Shown: one piece after another, positions 44,157 through 53,401 of the stretch
How positions within the stretch are numbered: position 1 is the stretch's first letter
Layout of the letters: every line of letters starts with the position of its first letter
From: an uncultured Saprospiraceae bacterium
GTDB taxonomy: Bacteria; Bacteroidota; Bacteroidia; Chitinophagales; Saprospiraceae
Assembly: GCA_938015595.1 (NCBI GenBank)
Contig: CALLPI010000008.1
Location: 372,001-436,000 of the forward strand
Reading direction: 5' to 3'
DNA: 64,000 bases
Position numbers and translations under genes: made by a program
Notes under the pieces: generated by a model
Told to the model about the DNA's origin: nothing
Database searches by the model: none
What the model saw: only the letters and a program-made list of their open reading frames with translations

Positions 44157-44171
44157 AAAAAAAAAAAAAAA
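44157..44171. repeat. Homopolymer of 15 A (T15 on the minus strand)
   Basis: Fifteen consecutive A lie 28 bp upstream of the ATG of the Cys-rich gene, that is, T15 in its leader or promoter. Tracts this long are prone to slippage. A second run of nine A lies at about 44204-44212. Confidence 0.85.
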
Positions 44172-44359
44172 CAGATACTGCGCAAGAGTATAGCGTAAAT
44201 TTCTCAAAAAAAAATTGCGCCAAATAAACGCAAGCATAAATACCGGCAAGCGAGTTGAAACCCGCCCAGGCACAGAAAACCGCTTATTCACGCCGCGCGC
44301 TGCAACCCTCAGTCGGCGCAGGCCGTTTTATGACGGCAACCATAAAAAACCGCGCTGCT

Positions 44360-44884
44360 ATGGATTACTTTGCCTTCTTTGACCTGCCGCCTCGGCTGGT
44401 TATAGACGAAGACGCCCTGCGCAAGGCCTACTATGCCAACAGCAAAAAGTATCACCCGGACTTCTACACCCTGGAGTCGGAAGAGAAGCAGGCCGAGATC
44501 CTGGAGCTGTCTACCCTCAACAACCAGGCCTATCAAACCCTGGCCGACTTTGACCGCCGCCTGCGCTATGTGCTCGAACTGGAGGGCGCCCTGGCCGACG
44601 AAGGCCAAAACCAACTGCCGCAAACCTTCCTGACCGACATGATGGACATCAATGAAGCCCTTATGGAGCTGGAATTTGACCCTGACCCCGAAACACATGC
44701 TAAAACCCAGCAACGCATCGAGGCGCTGGAAGTACAGCTTTTGCAGGAGTACTGGCCTGTGGTTCAGCAATATACATATCCCTGCGCCGATCCTGCTCAA
44801 TTGGCTATGCTCAAAGATTTCTACCTAAAAAAGCGCTACCTCTTGCGCATTCGGGAAAATTTTTCTAAATTTGCCCCGCTCTAA
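44360..44884 (+). CDS. hscB: Fe-S cluster assembly co-chaperone HscB
   Basis: A J-domain protein that delivers the IscU scaffold to the HscA Hsp70 during Fe-S cluster assembly. The 174 residues have the J-domain HPD motif in KKYHPDFYTLESEEKQAEILELST and then the C-terminal three-helix domain that binds the scaffold (QTFLTDMMDINEALMELEFD). The ATG at 44360 (MDYFAFFDLPP) is the natural start; an in-frame ATG at 44330 would add ten residues. It is followed after 26 bp by tRNA-Leu on the same strand. HscA and IscU are not in this window. Confidence 0.93.
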   Translation: MDYFAFFDLPPRLVIDEDALRKAYYANSKKYHPDFYTLESEEKQAEILELSTLNNQAYQTLADFDRRLRYVLELEGALADEGQNQLPQTFLTDMMDINEALMELEFDPDPETHAKTQQRIEALEVQLLQEYWPVVQQYTYPCADPAQLAMLKDFYLKKRYLLRIRENFSKFAPL

Positions 44885-44910
44885 AAGAGAGCACTGCATT
44901 TTGACGTGCT

Positions 44911-44991
44911 GCCGAAGTGGCGGAATGGTAGACGCGCACGACTCAAAATCGTGTACCTCACGGTGTGTGGGTTCGAGTCCCACCTTCGGTA
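44911..44991 (+). tRNA. tRNA-Leu (anticodon CAA)
   Basis: 81 nt. The acceptor stem GCCGAAG pairs with CTTCGGT, with a G-U first pair. The anticodon loop CTCAAAA gives CAA. The extra arm (TACCTCACGGTG) is the long variable arm of a class II tRNA. The T-arm is GTGGG-TTCGAGT-CCCAC. CCA is not encoded. Confidence 0.93.
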
Positions 44992-45084
44992 CTCCAGCAG
45001 GCATCGGGCTTAGGCGCCGAAATCTTCGCCCCGCCGATGACGCCGGTACAGCTACAAACAAAATGAAATAACCACATACTGCCT

Positions 45085-45168
45085 GCCGAAGTGGCGAAAC
45101 TGGCAGACGCGCACGTTTCAGGGGCGTGTTCCCGAAAGGGAGTGCGGGTTCGACCCCCGCCTTCGGCA
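45085..45168 (+). tRNA. tRNA-Leu (anticodon CAG)
   Basis: 84 nt. The acceptor stem GCCGAAG pairs with CTTCGGC, with discriminator A. The anticodon loop TTCAGGG gives CAG. A long variable arm (GTTCCCGAAAGGGAGT) and a T-arm (GCGGG-TTCGACC-CCCGC) are present. It lies 93 bp after tRNA-Leu(CAA), in the same orientation, and probably shares its transcript. Confidence 0.94.
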
Positions 45169-45169
45169 C

Positions 45170-45200
45170 AAGCCTCCGGAGAATATCCGGAGGCTTCTTT
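45170..45200 (+). terminator. Terminator after the tRNA-Leu pair
   Basis: AAGCCTCCGGA (45170-45180) pairs with TCCGGAGGCTT (45186-45196) over a 5-base loop. CTTTCTTT follows. The ruvA start lies 58 bp further on. Confidence 0.85.
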
Positions 45201-45258
45201 CTTTGAGAAGGCCGCCTTGGTTGGGCTTCTCCCCCCTCTTTCAAGTACCAAGCATCCC

Positions 45259-45849
45259 ATGATCAGCTATCTCAAAGGCGAAATTACCTGGAAAACCCCC
45301 ACCTGGATCATCGTAGAAACCGGCGGCGTGGGCTACCAGGTGCTCATCAGCCTGCACACCTACGCGCAGATAGAAAAGCTGGAGCGCGTCAAAATCTTCA
45401 CTCACTTACTCATCCGCGAAGACAGCCACACGCTCTACGGCTTTGCCGAGGAGAGCGAGCGCAGCCTGTTTCAGCACCTCATTTCAGTGTCCGGCGTAGG
45501 GCCGAGCACTGCACAACTCCTGCTTTCGGCGCTGGCGCCCGACGACATCCGCGCCGCCATCATCGGTGAGCAGGAGCAGGTGTTCAGCAAGGTCAAAGGC
45601 ATAGGCCCCAAAACCGCCAAGCGCATCATTCTCGATCTCAAAGACAAAATGGTGAAAACGAGCGCCGAAGCCCCGTTATCGTTGCCTGCACAGGACAATA
45701 CCGCCCGCCAGGAAGCGTTATCTGCTCTGTTGGCCTTGGGTTTCACCCAAATACAGGTGCAAAAAGCGCTCAACACCGTGCTCAAGGAAACCCCCTCCGC
45801 CCGAAGCGTGGAGGAACTCATCAAGGCAGCGCTGCGCCACTTGTCCTGA
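45259..45849 (+). CDS. ruvA: Holliday junction branch migration protein RuvA
   Basis: Binds four-way Holliday junctions and loads the RuvB motor for branch migration. The 196 residues begin MISYLKGEI and carry the OB-fold N-terminal domain, the helix-hairpin-helix segments (LISVSGVGPSTAQLLLSA and VKGIGPKTAKRIILDL), an acidic-Pro linker and the C-terminal UBA-like helix bundle (ALSALLALGFTQIQVQKAL). The ATG at 45259 is chosen; the frame is open upstream only through the tRNA-Leu gene. RuvB and RuvC are not in this window. Confidence 0.96.
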   Translation: MISYLKGEITWKTPTWIIVETGGVGYQVLISLHTYAQIEKLERVKIFTHLLIREDSHTLYGFAEESERSLFQHLISVSGVGPSTAQLLLSALAPDDIRAAIIGEQEQVFSKVKGIGPKTAKRIILDLKDKMVKTSAEAPLSLPAQDNTARQEALSALLALGFTQIQVQKALNTVLKETPSARSVEELIKAALRHLS

Positions 45850-45946
45850 CGCAGCAGCCTCAGTCCCAAAACACTACTCAGCAACTATGACGATTGTTAA
45901 ATTTTTATTGCCTTGTTTGGCACAAGAGCGATTAGCGTTCTTGCAT

Positions 45947-45954
45947 TACGTTTG
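45947..45954 (+). promoter_or_regulatory. Putative -7 box of sprA (TACGTTTG)
   Basis: TACGTTTG fits TAnnTTTG and lies 25 bp before the sprA ATG. The TTG boxes near 45913 and 45917 are 27 bp or more away, farther than consensus, so it is a weaker call. Confidence 0.4.
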
Positions 45955-45979
45955 AAAAAGTGATTCCACGCGTTGTCTT

Positions 45980-48900
45980 ATGAAAAGTTTCTTACCCGCT
46001 GGCCTGATTGTCGCTACCCTGTGTACGGCTGCTTTTATGCCCGGCCTGCCTGAAGTTGAACCGAACGACCCTATGCGTCGTGCTACCCAGGCTTACATAT
46101 CTAAAGACTCTATTCCTCCCCTGCGCGACCGCTATGGAGACTTCCTGAGCGACCGCCCCAGCAACATTATTGACCTGAAAGACCCAAAGGCCATTGAGAA
46201 AGACGTGGAGTTTGACCCCGTGACTGGCCGCTACACCGTGCGCGAGCGCATCGGCGATGACTACTACCGCCCGGCCACTTTCATGTCTTTTGAAGAATAT
46301 CTGGAATACCGCCGCAAACAAGATGAACGCAGCTACTTTGATTTCCTGTCGGGCGCACAAACCGATGGTAAAATCAACTCTTTAGACCCCATTGCCAAAA
46401 TTGACGTCTCCAACAGCCTTATTGATCGCCTCTTCGGCGGTACCGAGGTGGACATCAAACCCCAGGGCAACATCGATCTCAAATTCGGCTTTGACGTGCA
46501 GCGCCTGGAAAATCCCATCCTGCTGGAACGCCAGCGCACCACCGGCGGCTTCGACTTTGACATGGCCATCCAGATGAACGTCACCGGCCGCATCGGCTCC
46601 AAGCTCACCCTCTCTACTAATTACAACACCAATGCCTCCTTCAACTTCGACAACCAGATCAAAATCAAGTACAATACTGATGCCTTGACCGACCCCTTTG
46701 CCGAAGATGCTATTATTAAAAAGATTGAAGCCGGCAACGTAAGCCTGCCCCTACGCGGTACGCTAATCCAGGGAGCGCAGAGCCTCTTCGGTATCAAGAC
46801 GGAGTTGCAGTTTGGCCGTTTGCGCCTTACCTCGGTCATCTCGCAGCAGAACTCTCGGCGCCAGAACCTCCAGGTGCAGGGCGGCTCGCAGTTGCAGGAG
46901 TTTGAGGTGCGCGCCGACGAATACGACGAAAACCGCCACTTTTTCCTCTCCTTTTACAACCACCAGACCTTTGAAGAAAACCTCTCCAACCTACCCCAGG
47001 TGCGCTCCTTGTTCAAGTTGGAAAACATAGAAGTGTGGGTGACCAACAACCGCAACGAAGTGGACGATATCCGTGAGATCGTAGCCTTCGCCGACCTGGC
47101 CGAACCCAGCCGCTTGGTCAGCCCCGACAAGGTGAATGCCCCGGCCTCGCCCGTGTTTCGCGATCTGAGTGGTGTGCGCGGCCTGCCTGACAACCGCGCC
47201 AACGACCTCTACGAACGCCTCACCGCTGACCCTGCCCTGCGCCAGATTGACAACGCCGTGGCTCGCTTGCAAGGGCCGGAGTTCAACCTGCAGCAGGCCA
47301 AGGACTTCGAACGCGTATTTGCCCGCAAGCTCAAGCCCACAGAATATACCTTGAACCCCGAGTTGGGATTCGTCTCCCTCGGCATCAATGTGCAGCCTGA
47401 CCAAGTGGTGGCCGTCACGTTCTCGTATTCCTACAACGGGCGCCTGTACTTCGTAGGCGACCGCCCCGAAAACGTGCCCACTACCACCCTCGATTCTGTT
47501 CCACAGGTGCTTTTTGCCAAGATGCTCAAAAGCACTGTACAGCGCACCGATGTACCTACCTGGGACTTGATGATGAAGAACATCTACCCCATCGGGGCGT
47601 ATCAGGTGGATCCCAAGGAGTTTCGCCTGGATGTTTTCTACGAAGACCCCGGACGAGGCATCAAGCGCTTTCTGCCCTTCACTAACCTGGAAGGCATACC
47701 CCTGCTGCGCGTATTCCAATTGGACAAGCTCAACATACAAGGTGACCCACAGCCCGATGGCATCTTTGACTTCGTACCCGGGGTGACCATCAACACCCGA
47801 AACGGGCGCATTATGTTCCCTGTGCTGGAGCCGTTTGGCCGTTCGCTGGCAGCGCAGATTACCGACCCCATCCTGCGCGATTCCGTGGTGTACCAGGCTT
47901 TGTACGACAGCACCCTGTTTCTGGCGCGAGAGTTTGCAGAGAAAAACCGCTTTATCATCAAGGGCAGCTACAAGTCCAGCGTGTCGTCGGAAATCTCACT
48001 GGGGGCATTCAATATCCCGCCTGGTTCGGTGAGCGTCACCGCCGGTGGCCAGCGCCTTATTGAAGGGCGAGATTACGAGATTGACTACAACATAGGCCGG
48101 GTGCGCATTCTTAACGACGCCTTGCTGCAGTCGGGCGTACCAGTAAACGTTTCCTACGAAGACAACACGCTCTTTGGCTTCCAGAACAAGACCATGCTAG
48201 GTCTGCGAGCGGATTATACCATAGGCAAGAAGCTCAACATTGGGGCTACGGCGCTGCGGCTATTTGAACGGCCATTCACGCCCAAGGTGAATATTCTGGA
48301 TGACCCCATCAACAATGCCATCTACGGCATGGATATTAATTACAGTACCGATGCGCCCTGGCTGACTAAGCTGGCCGATAAGCTGCCGCTCATCCAAACC
48401 AAAGCACCTTCGTCTTTCAACTTCACTGCCGAGGGCGCCATGATCACCCCAGGGCATGCCCGCGCCATCAATCAAAACCGCAGAGACCGCGGCGGTGTGG
48501 TGTATATTGACGACTTTGAAGGTACTTCCGCCGGCCTCGACCTGCGCCAGCCTGTGAACCAGTGGTTTCTGGCCAGCGTGCCGCAGGGCAACCGTCTGTG
48601 GCCAGAGGGCGAACTCATCAACGACTTGCGCGGCGGTGCCAACCGCGCCCGCCTCAACTGGTACCGCATTGACCTGGGCGTGCGCAACCAGGATGATGAA
48701 CGCAACCCATACACCAGTATCGTTGACCAAAACGAGGTCTTCCCCAACATTCAGGTCACACCCGACCAATTGCCCAATATCCAGACCTTTGACCTTACTT
48801 ACTACCCCCAGGAGCGCGGCCCGTACAACTTCGACATCCCTGGTGGGTATCCGGGCTTTTCGCGAGGCGTCTCTTTTCCCAATGATTCACTCATCCTCAA

Positions 48901-51900
48901 CGATCCGCGCACGCGCTGGGGTGGTGCCATGCGCGCACTCAATACAGTGGACTTCCAAACCGCCAACATCGAATACCTGGAGTTTTGGCTACTTAGCCCC
49001 TTCCTCGACCCCAATGACCCCAGAGGCGGTGTATTGCCACCCGAGCAACTCAACGCCCTGGAAGGTGACCTCTACTTCCACTTAGGCAATATTTCGGAAG
49101 ACATCCTGCGCGACTCCCGCAAGTTCTTTGAGAATGGCTTACCTACCCCCTTCAACTCCAACCGCCGGGTGGACACCACCGCCTGGGGGGTAGTACCCGT
49201 AGCACCTCAGATTACCCGCTCCTTTGACAACGACCGCCGAGGTGCCGCCGAAAGCCGCAAACGACAAGATGTGGGCCTGGATGGCCTCGACGATGAAGGC
49301 GAACGCCAGCACTTCAGAAACTACATAGAGGCTATACGCAACGCCCCAGGTGGCGCCAGCGTAGCCACCAAAATTGAACTAGACCCTGCCAACGACAACT
49401 TCCGCTACTTCCGCGATGAATCCTTCGGGGCTAATGATGGCATCCTCCGGCGCTACCGTGACTTCAACAACCCACAAGGCAACTCGCCGGAAAATACCGG
49501 CCAGCTCTTCATTTTCTCCTCTACCAATATCCCCGACGCCGAAGATATCAATCAAGACAATACCCTCAACGAAACTGAGGCCTACTTCCAGTACCATGTG
49601 CCTATACGCTATGACCGCAATAACCCCCGCGAGATAGATATTCAGGCCACGCCTTTCATCACCGACCGCCGGGTAGCCGATAACGGCCGCGTGTGGTATC
49701 GCTTCCGCGTGCCGCTCAACACCCTGACCAGTCCCTATGTACAGGCTATAGGCGGCATACGCGACTTCCGGTCTATCCGCTTTATGCGCATGATTATGAC
49801 CGACTTTGAGAGCCCCGTCACCCTGCGTTTTGCTACCCTGGAACTGGTGCGCAACCAATGGCGCCGCTACCAGCAAGACCTCTCCCCTGGCATTGGCTGT
49901 GATGGTTCGCCGCTGGAGTTCAACATTGACGCCGTCAACATTGAAGAAAACATCAGCCGCCAACCTTTCAACTACACACTGCCGCCAGGCATCCAGCGCG
50001 AACGCAACCTGGGTGTGTTCAATGCGTTGCAAAACGAGCAGTCTCTCTCGCTAGTGGCTAAAAACCTGTGCGATGGCAAGGAAGTAGCCGTATTCAAGAG
50101 CACCAACCTCGACTTGCGCGTGTACAAAACCCTGCGCATGTTCGTGCACGCCGAAAATAAAAACGAAAACAAGCCCATCGCCGATGGCGACATCACCGCC
50201 TTCATCCGTATTGGCAGCGACTTCAGAAACAACTACTACGAGTACGAAATACCGCTCGTGATGTCAGATGCCTCCCGCCTGCCGGCCAACCCCAACAGCG
50301 ATGCGTACAAACTGGAGGTATGGCGCCCAGAAAATGACTTCGACTTCGACCTGGAGGTGCTGCGTAACCTCAAGGAGCGTCGCAACGAACTCAACTGGCC
50401 TTTAGACGAAGAGTACGCTGAAAGCATAGATGGTCGGGTACCTGGAACTTTGCACTTCATTAAGGTGCGCGGCAATCCTAACTTTGCCTTGGCCAAGCAA
50501 GTGATGATAGGAGTGCGCAATCCGCAAGGCGGTAACGACCGACAACTCGACTTTGAAGTGTGGATCAACGAACTACGCCTCAATGGGCTGGACGAACGCG
50601 CTGCCGGCGCTGCCATTGCCCGTGCCGACATTCAGATGGCCGATATCGCCAATTTTACCCTGGCCGGCAATGTCAGTAGTATTGGCTTTGGTGCCCTCAA
50701 CGAAAAAGTGGCTCAACGCGACCGCGAAGCTACCTATGGCTATGACTTTGCCGCCAACGTTCAACTTGGTAAGTTCTTGCCCTCTAAGTGGGGCGTAAGT
50801 CTGCCGTTTTACGGGCAAGTGTCTAACCTGACGCGCCGCCCCGAGTACGACCCCTACGACATGGACGTGCCGTTCAAGCTGAAATTAGCCAATGCCGATA
50901 ACGAACGCCAGCGCGATTCTATCCGTAATCTAGCCTTAGACGTCACTCAGTTGCGCAGTATTAACTTTACTAACGTGCGCAAAGAGCGCTCGCCCACTAC
51001 TACCAGTGCGCCCCGACCCTGGGACATATCCAACTTCAGCGCCAACTACAGCTACACGGTGACCAACCGCCGTGACCCTCTCATCGAATCTGATGCCGAA
51101 TCAAGGCGCACCGGAGGCCTCGACTATGCCTACTCGCGCCAGGTCAAGTACGTGGAGCCGTTCAAAAAACTGGTAAAAAACGACAAGTACCTCAAGCTCA
51201 TCACTGGATTCAACTTCAACCCCATACCCAATGCTTTTACCTTCCGAACAGTGCTCAACCGGCAGTTTGCCGAAACCCGCTATCGTTTCACTGGTCTTGA
51301 CGAACGCTTTAGTACTTTCTATAAAAAACGCTTCACCTGGGATCGCGACTACAACCTGCAATGGGACATGGCCCGTGGTCTCAAGTTCAACTTCACGGCA
51401 GTAAATAATGGGGTAGTAGATGAACCCGACGAAACCTGGATGCAGGAAAACCCCAACATCACTGATATTCCTCGCTTCCGCCGCGACAGCATCTGGAACA
51501 GCCTCAAGCACTTTGGCCGTACTAAAAACTACCGCCACAACTTCAACCTCAACTACACCCTGCCTACCCGCGCCATTCCGTTTATGGACTGGGTGCAGGT
51601 GCGTGCCCAATATCAGGGCGAGTACAATTGGACGGCCATAGCCCTCAACATAGACAGTCTGGGCAACCTGGCGCAAAACAAACAGCGCCGACAGCTCAAT
51701 GCTGACTTCAATTTTGACAACCTCTATGCCAAAATCGGCTATTTCAAACGCCTGGAGCAGCCTCTACCACCTAAGAGCAAAGACCCCCAAGACAAAAATA
51801 CCCAAGACCCGAAGCTAAGAACGGAACCACCGGCTAAAGACGCCTCTGGTAAAGAGCAAAAAACGACTGCCGGACCTAGCGCACTTGAGCGGCTATTGGT

Positions 51901-53389
51901 GCGCCCTTTGCTCACCATCCGAAAAGTGCGCTTTTCCATCTCGGAAGACTTTTCTACCTCTCTTCCTGGCTTGGTGCAGCAGGCTACTGTCTTGGGTATG
52001 GGACGCGGTTTCCAGGGCCCTGGCTGGGGCTTTATTGCTGGTCTTCAGCCTCGCATCCGCACCTTGAACGAAAGCGACTACTACACCTCAAAGGACTGGC
52101 TACATGAGGTGGGCAATAACCGGCGCTGGATCAGTAGCTCAGTGTATCAAAACCGCGAAGTACTGCAAGACTATACCCAGCGCATTGACGGCCGCCTCAC
52201 GCTGGAGCCTTATCGCGACTTCCGCATTGAGGTAGAGCTGAACCGCGCCTTTGCCCAAGCACATGCAGAGTTTTTCAAGGATACCGTACCCGACGGCCTG
52301 TTCAACCTTTCGCACGCTGTGCCCAAGCAATCGGGCTCTATGGCTATTAGTTTCTGGGCGCTGGGTACGCCCATGAGCACCGACACCAATGTGATACGCC
52401 GCTTGTTTAAGCAATACGACCAAAACCGCGTCATCGTGTCGCAGCGCCTGGGGCAAGGGCCTCACACCATAGATTCGCTGGCTGCCCGAGGCTATACCAA
52501 CGGCTATGGCCACATCCAGAACGAAGTGCTCATTCCGGCTTTTGTGGCGGCTTACACCGGCAAGGATGCGCGCACCATCAACCTTGATATCTTCAAGGCG
52601 ATACCAGCGCCCAACTGGCGCTTGCAGTACAATGGCCTGTCGAAATTGCCTTTCTTTCGGGATGTCTTTCAGAATTTCAGCCTAACGCATGGCTACAAGT
52701 CCACCCTGACAGTAAACCGCTACGATACCAACCCACTGTGGCTCGATACGCGTAACATAGGCGGGCCTGACCCCTTCACCGGTAACTTCTACGCGCGCTT
52801 GCTCATACCAGAAGTGGTCATCCAAGAGGCGTTCGCTCCATTTTTGGCCATTGATGCCACGCTCAAAAACGGTATGTCGTTCAATTTTGATTACAAAAAA
52901 TCGCGCATGCTGGCCATGAGTTTCGTCAGTTATCAATTGGCCGAAACGCAGACCAAAGAAATTTCGCTGGGCTTTGGTTACTTGCTTCGAGGGGTAGACA
53001 TTCCTTTCCTTACAGGTAGCAAGAAGCGGGGTGGCGCCAAGAAGCCGCAGCCCAAGACAAACCAGCCGGCGCCGCCACCGCAACAACGCAGACCAGGCGC
53101 AGGGGGCTTTGGCGGCGGCGGGCAACTGCGCAGTCAAGACTTGGATTTCAACTTCAACTTCTCCCTGCGAGACGACGTGACTTTCAACCACCTGCTGGAC
53201 CAAGGCGTGGTAGAACCAGTGCGGGGCAACTATGCGCTCAACATCTCGCCGTCCATAGAGTATCAGATCAACACCAGGCTGGGCTTGCGCCTGTTCTTTG
53301 ACTACCGGCAGAACATACCGCGCGTTTCGGCGGGTTTCCCGCGCATTGATACCTCCGGCGGCTTGGTGGTGCGTTTCAAGTTGCAGTAG
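45980..53389 (+). CDS. sprA: Cell surface protein SprA, T9SS outer-membrane translocon
   Basis: A 2469-residue protein, within the usual size range of SprA/Sov. SprA forms the very large (36-strand) beta-barrel through which T9SS cargo crosses the outer membrane; it was first found as a gliding motility gene. The signal sequence is MKSFLPAGLIVATLCTAAFM. Long stretches of alternating beta-strands follow with repeated motifs (SPFLDPNDPRGGVLPPEQLNALEGDLYFHLGNISED; YIDDFEGTSAGLDLRQP; FNFDYKKSRMLAMSFVSYQL). The C-terminus ends with a final barrel strand (GGLVVRFKLQ). A Lys/Pro-rich low-complexity loop lies at about 1934-1965. It is followed by the DUF6909 gene, whose ATG is 12 bp past the sprA stop. 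Confidence 0.95.
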   Translation: MKSFLPAGLIVATLCTAAFMPGLPEVEPNDPMRRATQAYISKDSIPPLRDRYGDFLSDRPSNIIDLKDPKAIEKDVEFDPVTGRYTVRERIGDDYYRPATFMSFEEYLEYRRKQDERSYFDFLSGAQTDGKINSLDPIAKIDVSNSLIDRLFGGTEVDIKPQGNIDLKFGFDVQRLENPILLERQRTTGGFDFDMAIQMNVTGRIGSKLTLSTNYNTNASFNFDNQIKIKYNTDALTDPFAEDAIIKKIEAGNVSLPLRGTLIQGAQSLFGIKTELQFGRLRLTSVISQQNSRRQNLQVQGGSQLQEFEVRADEYDENRHFFLSFYNHQTFEENLSNLPQVRSLFKLENIEVWVTNNRNEVDDIREIVAFADLAEPSRLVSPDKVNAPASPVFRDLSGVRGLPDNRANDLYERLTADPALRQIDNAVARLQGPEFNLQQAKDFERVFARKLKPTEYTLNPELGFVSLGINVQPDQVVAVTFSYSYNGRLYFVGDRPENVPTTTLDSVPQVLFAKMLKSTVQRTDVPTWDLMMKNIYPIGAYQVDPKEFRLDVFYEDPGRGIKRFLPFTNLEGIPLLRVFQLDKLNIQGDPQPDGIFDFVPGVTINTRNGRIMFPVLEPFGRSLAAQITDPILRDSVVYQALYDSTLFLAREFAEKNRFIIKGSYKSSVSSEISLGAFNIPPGSVSVTAGGQRLIEGRDYEIDYNIGRVRILNDALLQSGVPVNVSYEDNTLFGFQNKTMLGLRADYTIGKKLNIGATALRLFERPFTPKVNILDDPINNAIYGMDINYSTDAPWLTKLADKLPLIQTKAPSSFNFTAEGAMITPGHARAINQNRRDRGGVVYIDDFEGTSAGLDLRQPVNQWFLASVPQGNRLWPEGELINDLRGGANRARLNWYRIDLGVRNQDDERNPYTSIVDQNEVFPNIQVTPDQLPNIQTFDLTYYPQERGPYNFDIPGGYPGFSRGVSFPNDSLILNDPRTRWGGAMRALNTVDFQTANIEYLEFWLLSPFLDPNDPRGGVLPPEQLNALEGDLYFHLGNISEDILRDSRKFFENGLPTPFNSNRRVDTTAWGVVPVAPQITRSFDNDRRGAAESRKRQDVGLDGLDDEGERQHFRNYIEAIRNAPGGASVATKIELDPANDNFRYFRDESFGANDGILRRYRDFNNPQGNSPENTGQLFIFSSTNIPDAEDINQDNTLNETEAYFQYHVPIRYDRNNPREIDIQATPFITDRRVADNGRVWYRFRVPLNTLTSPYVQAIGGIRDFRSIRFMRMIMTDFESPVTLRFATLELVRNQWRRYQQDLSPGIGCDGSPLEFNIDAVNIEENISRQPFNYTLPPGIQRERNLGVFNALQNEQSLSLVAKNLCDGKEVAVFKSTNLDLRVYKTLRMFVHAENKNENKPIADGDITAFIRIGSDFRNNYYEYEIPLVMSDASRLPANPNSDAYKLEVWRPENDFDFDLEVLRNLKERRNELNWPLDEEYAESIDGRVPGTLHFIKVRGNPNFALAKQVMIGVRNPQGGNDRQLDFEVWINELRLNGLDERAAGAAIARADIQMADIANFTLAGNVSSIGFGALNEKVAQRDREATYGYDFAANVQLGKFLPSKWGVSLPFYGQVSNLTRRPEYDPYDMDVPFKLKLANADNERQRDSIRNLALDVTQLRSINFTNVRKERSPTTTSAPRPWDISNFSANYSYTVTNRRDPLIESDAESRRTGGLDYAYSRQVKYVEPFKKLVKNDKYLKLITGFNFNPIPNAFTFRTVLNRQFAETRYRFTGLDERFSTFYKKRFTWDRDYNLQWDMARGLKFNFTAVNNGVVDEPDETWMQENPNITDIPRFRRDSIWNSLKHFGRTKNYRHNFNLNYTLPTRAIPFMDWVQVRAQYQGEYNWTAIALNIDSLGNLAQNKQRRQLNADFNFDNLYAKIGYFKRLEQPLPPKSKDPQDKNTQDPKLRTEPPAKDASGKEQKTTAGPSALERLLVRPLLTIRKVRFSISEDFSTSLPGLVQQATVLGMGRGFQGPGWGFIAGLQPRIRTLNESDYYTSKDWLHEVGNNRRWISSSVYQNREVLQDYTQRIDGRLTLEPYRDFRIEVELNRAFAQAHAEFFKDTVPDGLFNLSHAVPKQSGSMAISFWALGTPMSTDTNVIRRLFKQYDQNRVIVSQRLGQGPHTIDSLAARGYTNGYGHIQNEVLIPAFVAAYTGKDARTINLDIFKAIPAPNWRLQYNGLSKLPFFRDVFQNFSLTHGYKSTLTVNRYDTNPLWLDTRNIGGPDPFTGNFYARLLIPEVVIQEAFAPFLAIDATLKNGMSFNFDYKKSRMLAMSFVSYQLAETQTKEISLGFGYLLRGVDIPFLTGSKKRGGAKKPQPKTNQPAPPPQQRRPGAGGFGGGGQLRSQDLDFNFNFSLRDDVTFNHLLDQGVVEPVRGNYALNISPSIEYQINTRLGLRLFFDYRQNIPRVSAGFPRIDTSGGLVVRFKLQ

Positions 53390-53397
53390 TATCTTTG
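53390..53397 (+). promoter_or_regulatory. Putative -7 box (TATCTTTG) between sprA stop and next ATG
   Basis: A perfect TAnnTTTG lies in the 12-bp gap after the sprA stop and ends 4 bases before the ATG at 53402. That would give a leaderless mRNA. A TTG at 53363-53365 is 24 bp upstream, longer than the consensus spacing. Confidence 0.5.
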
Positions 53398-53401
53398 GAG
53401 C

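Noticed and set aside
44157-44171. Treating the A15 tract as a simple terminator T-run
   Set aside because: No GC-rich stem precedes it on either strand, so it is not a standard intrinsic terminator.
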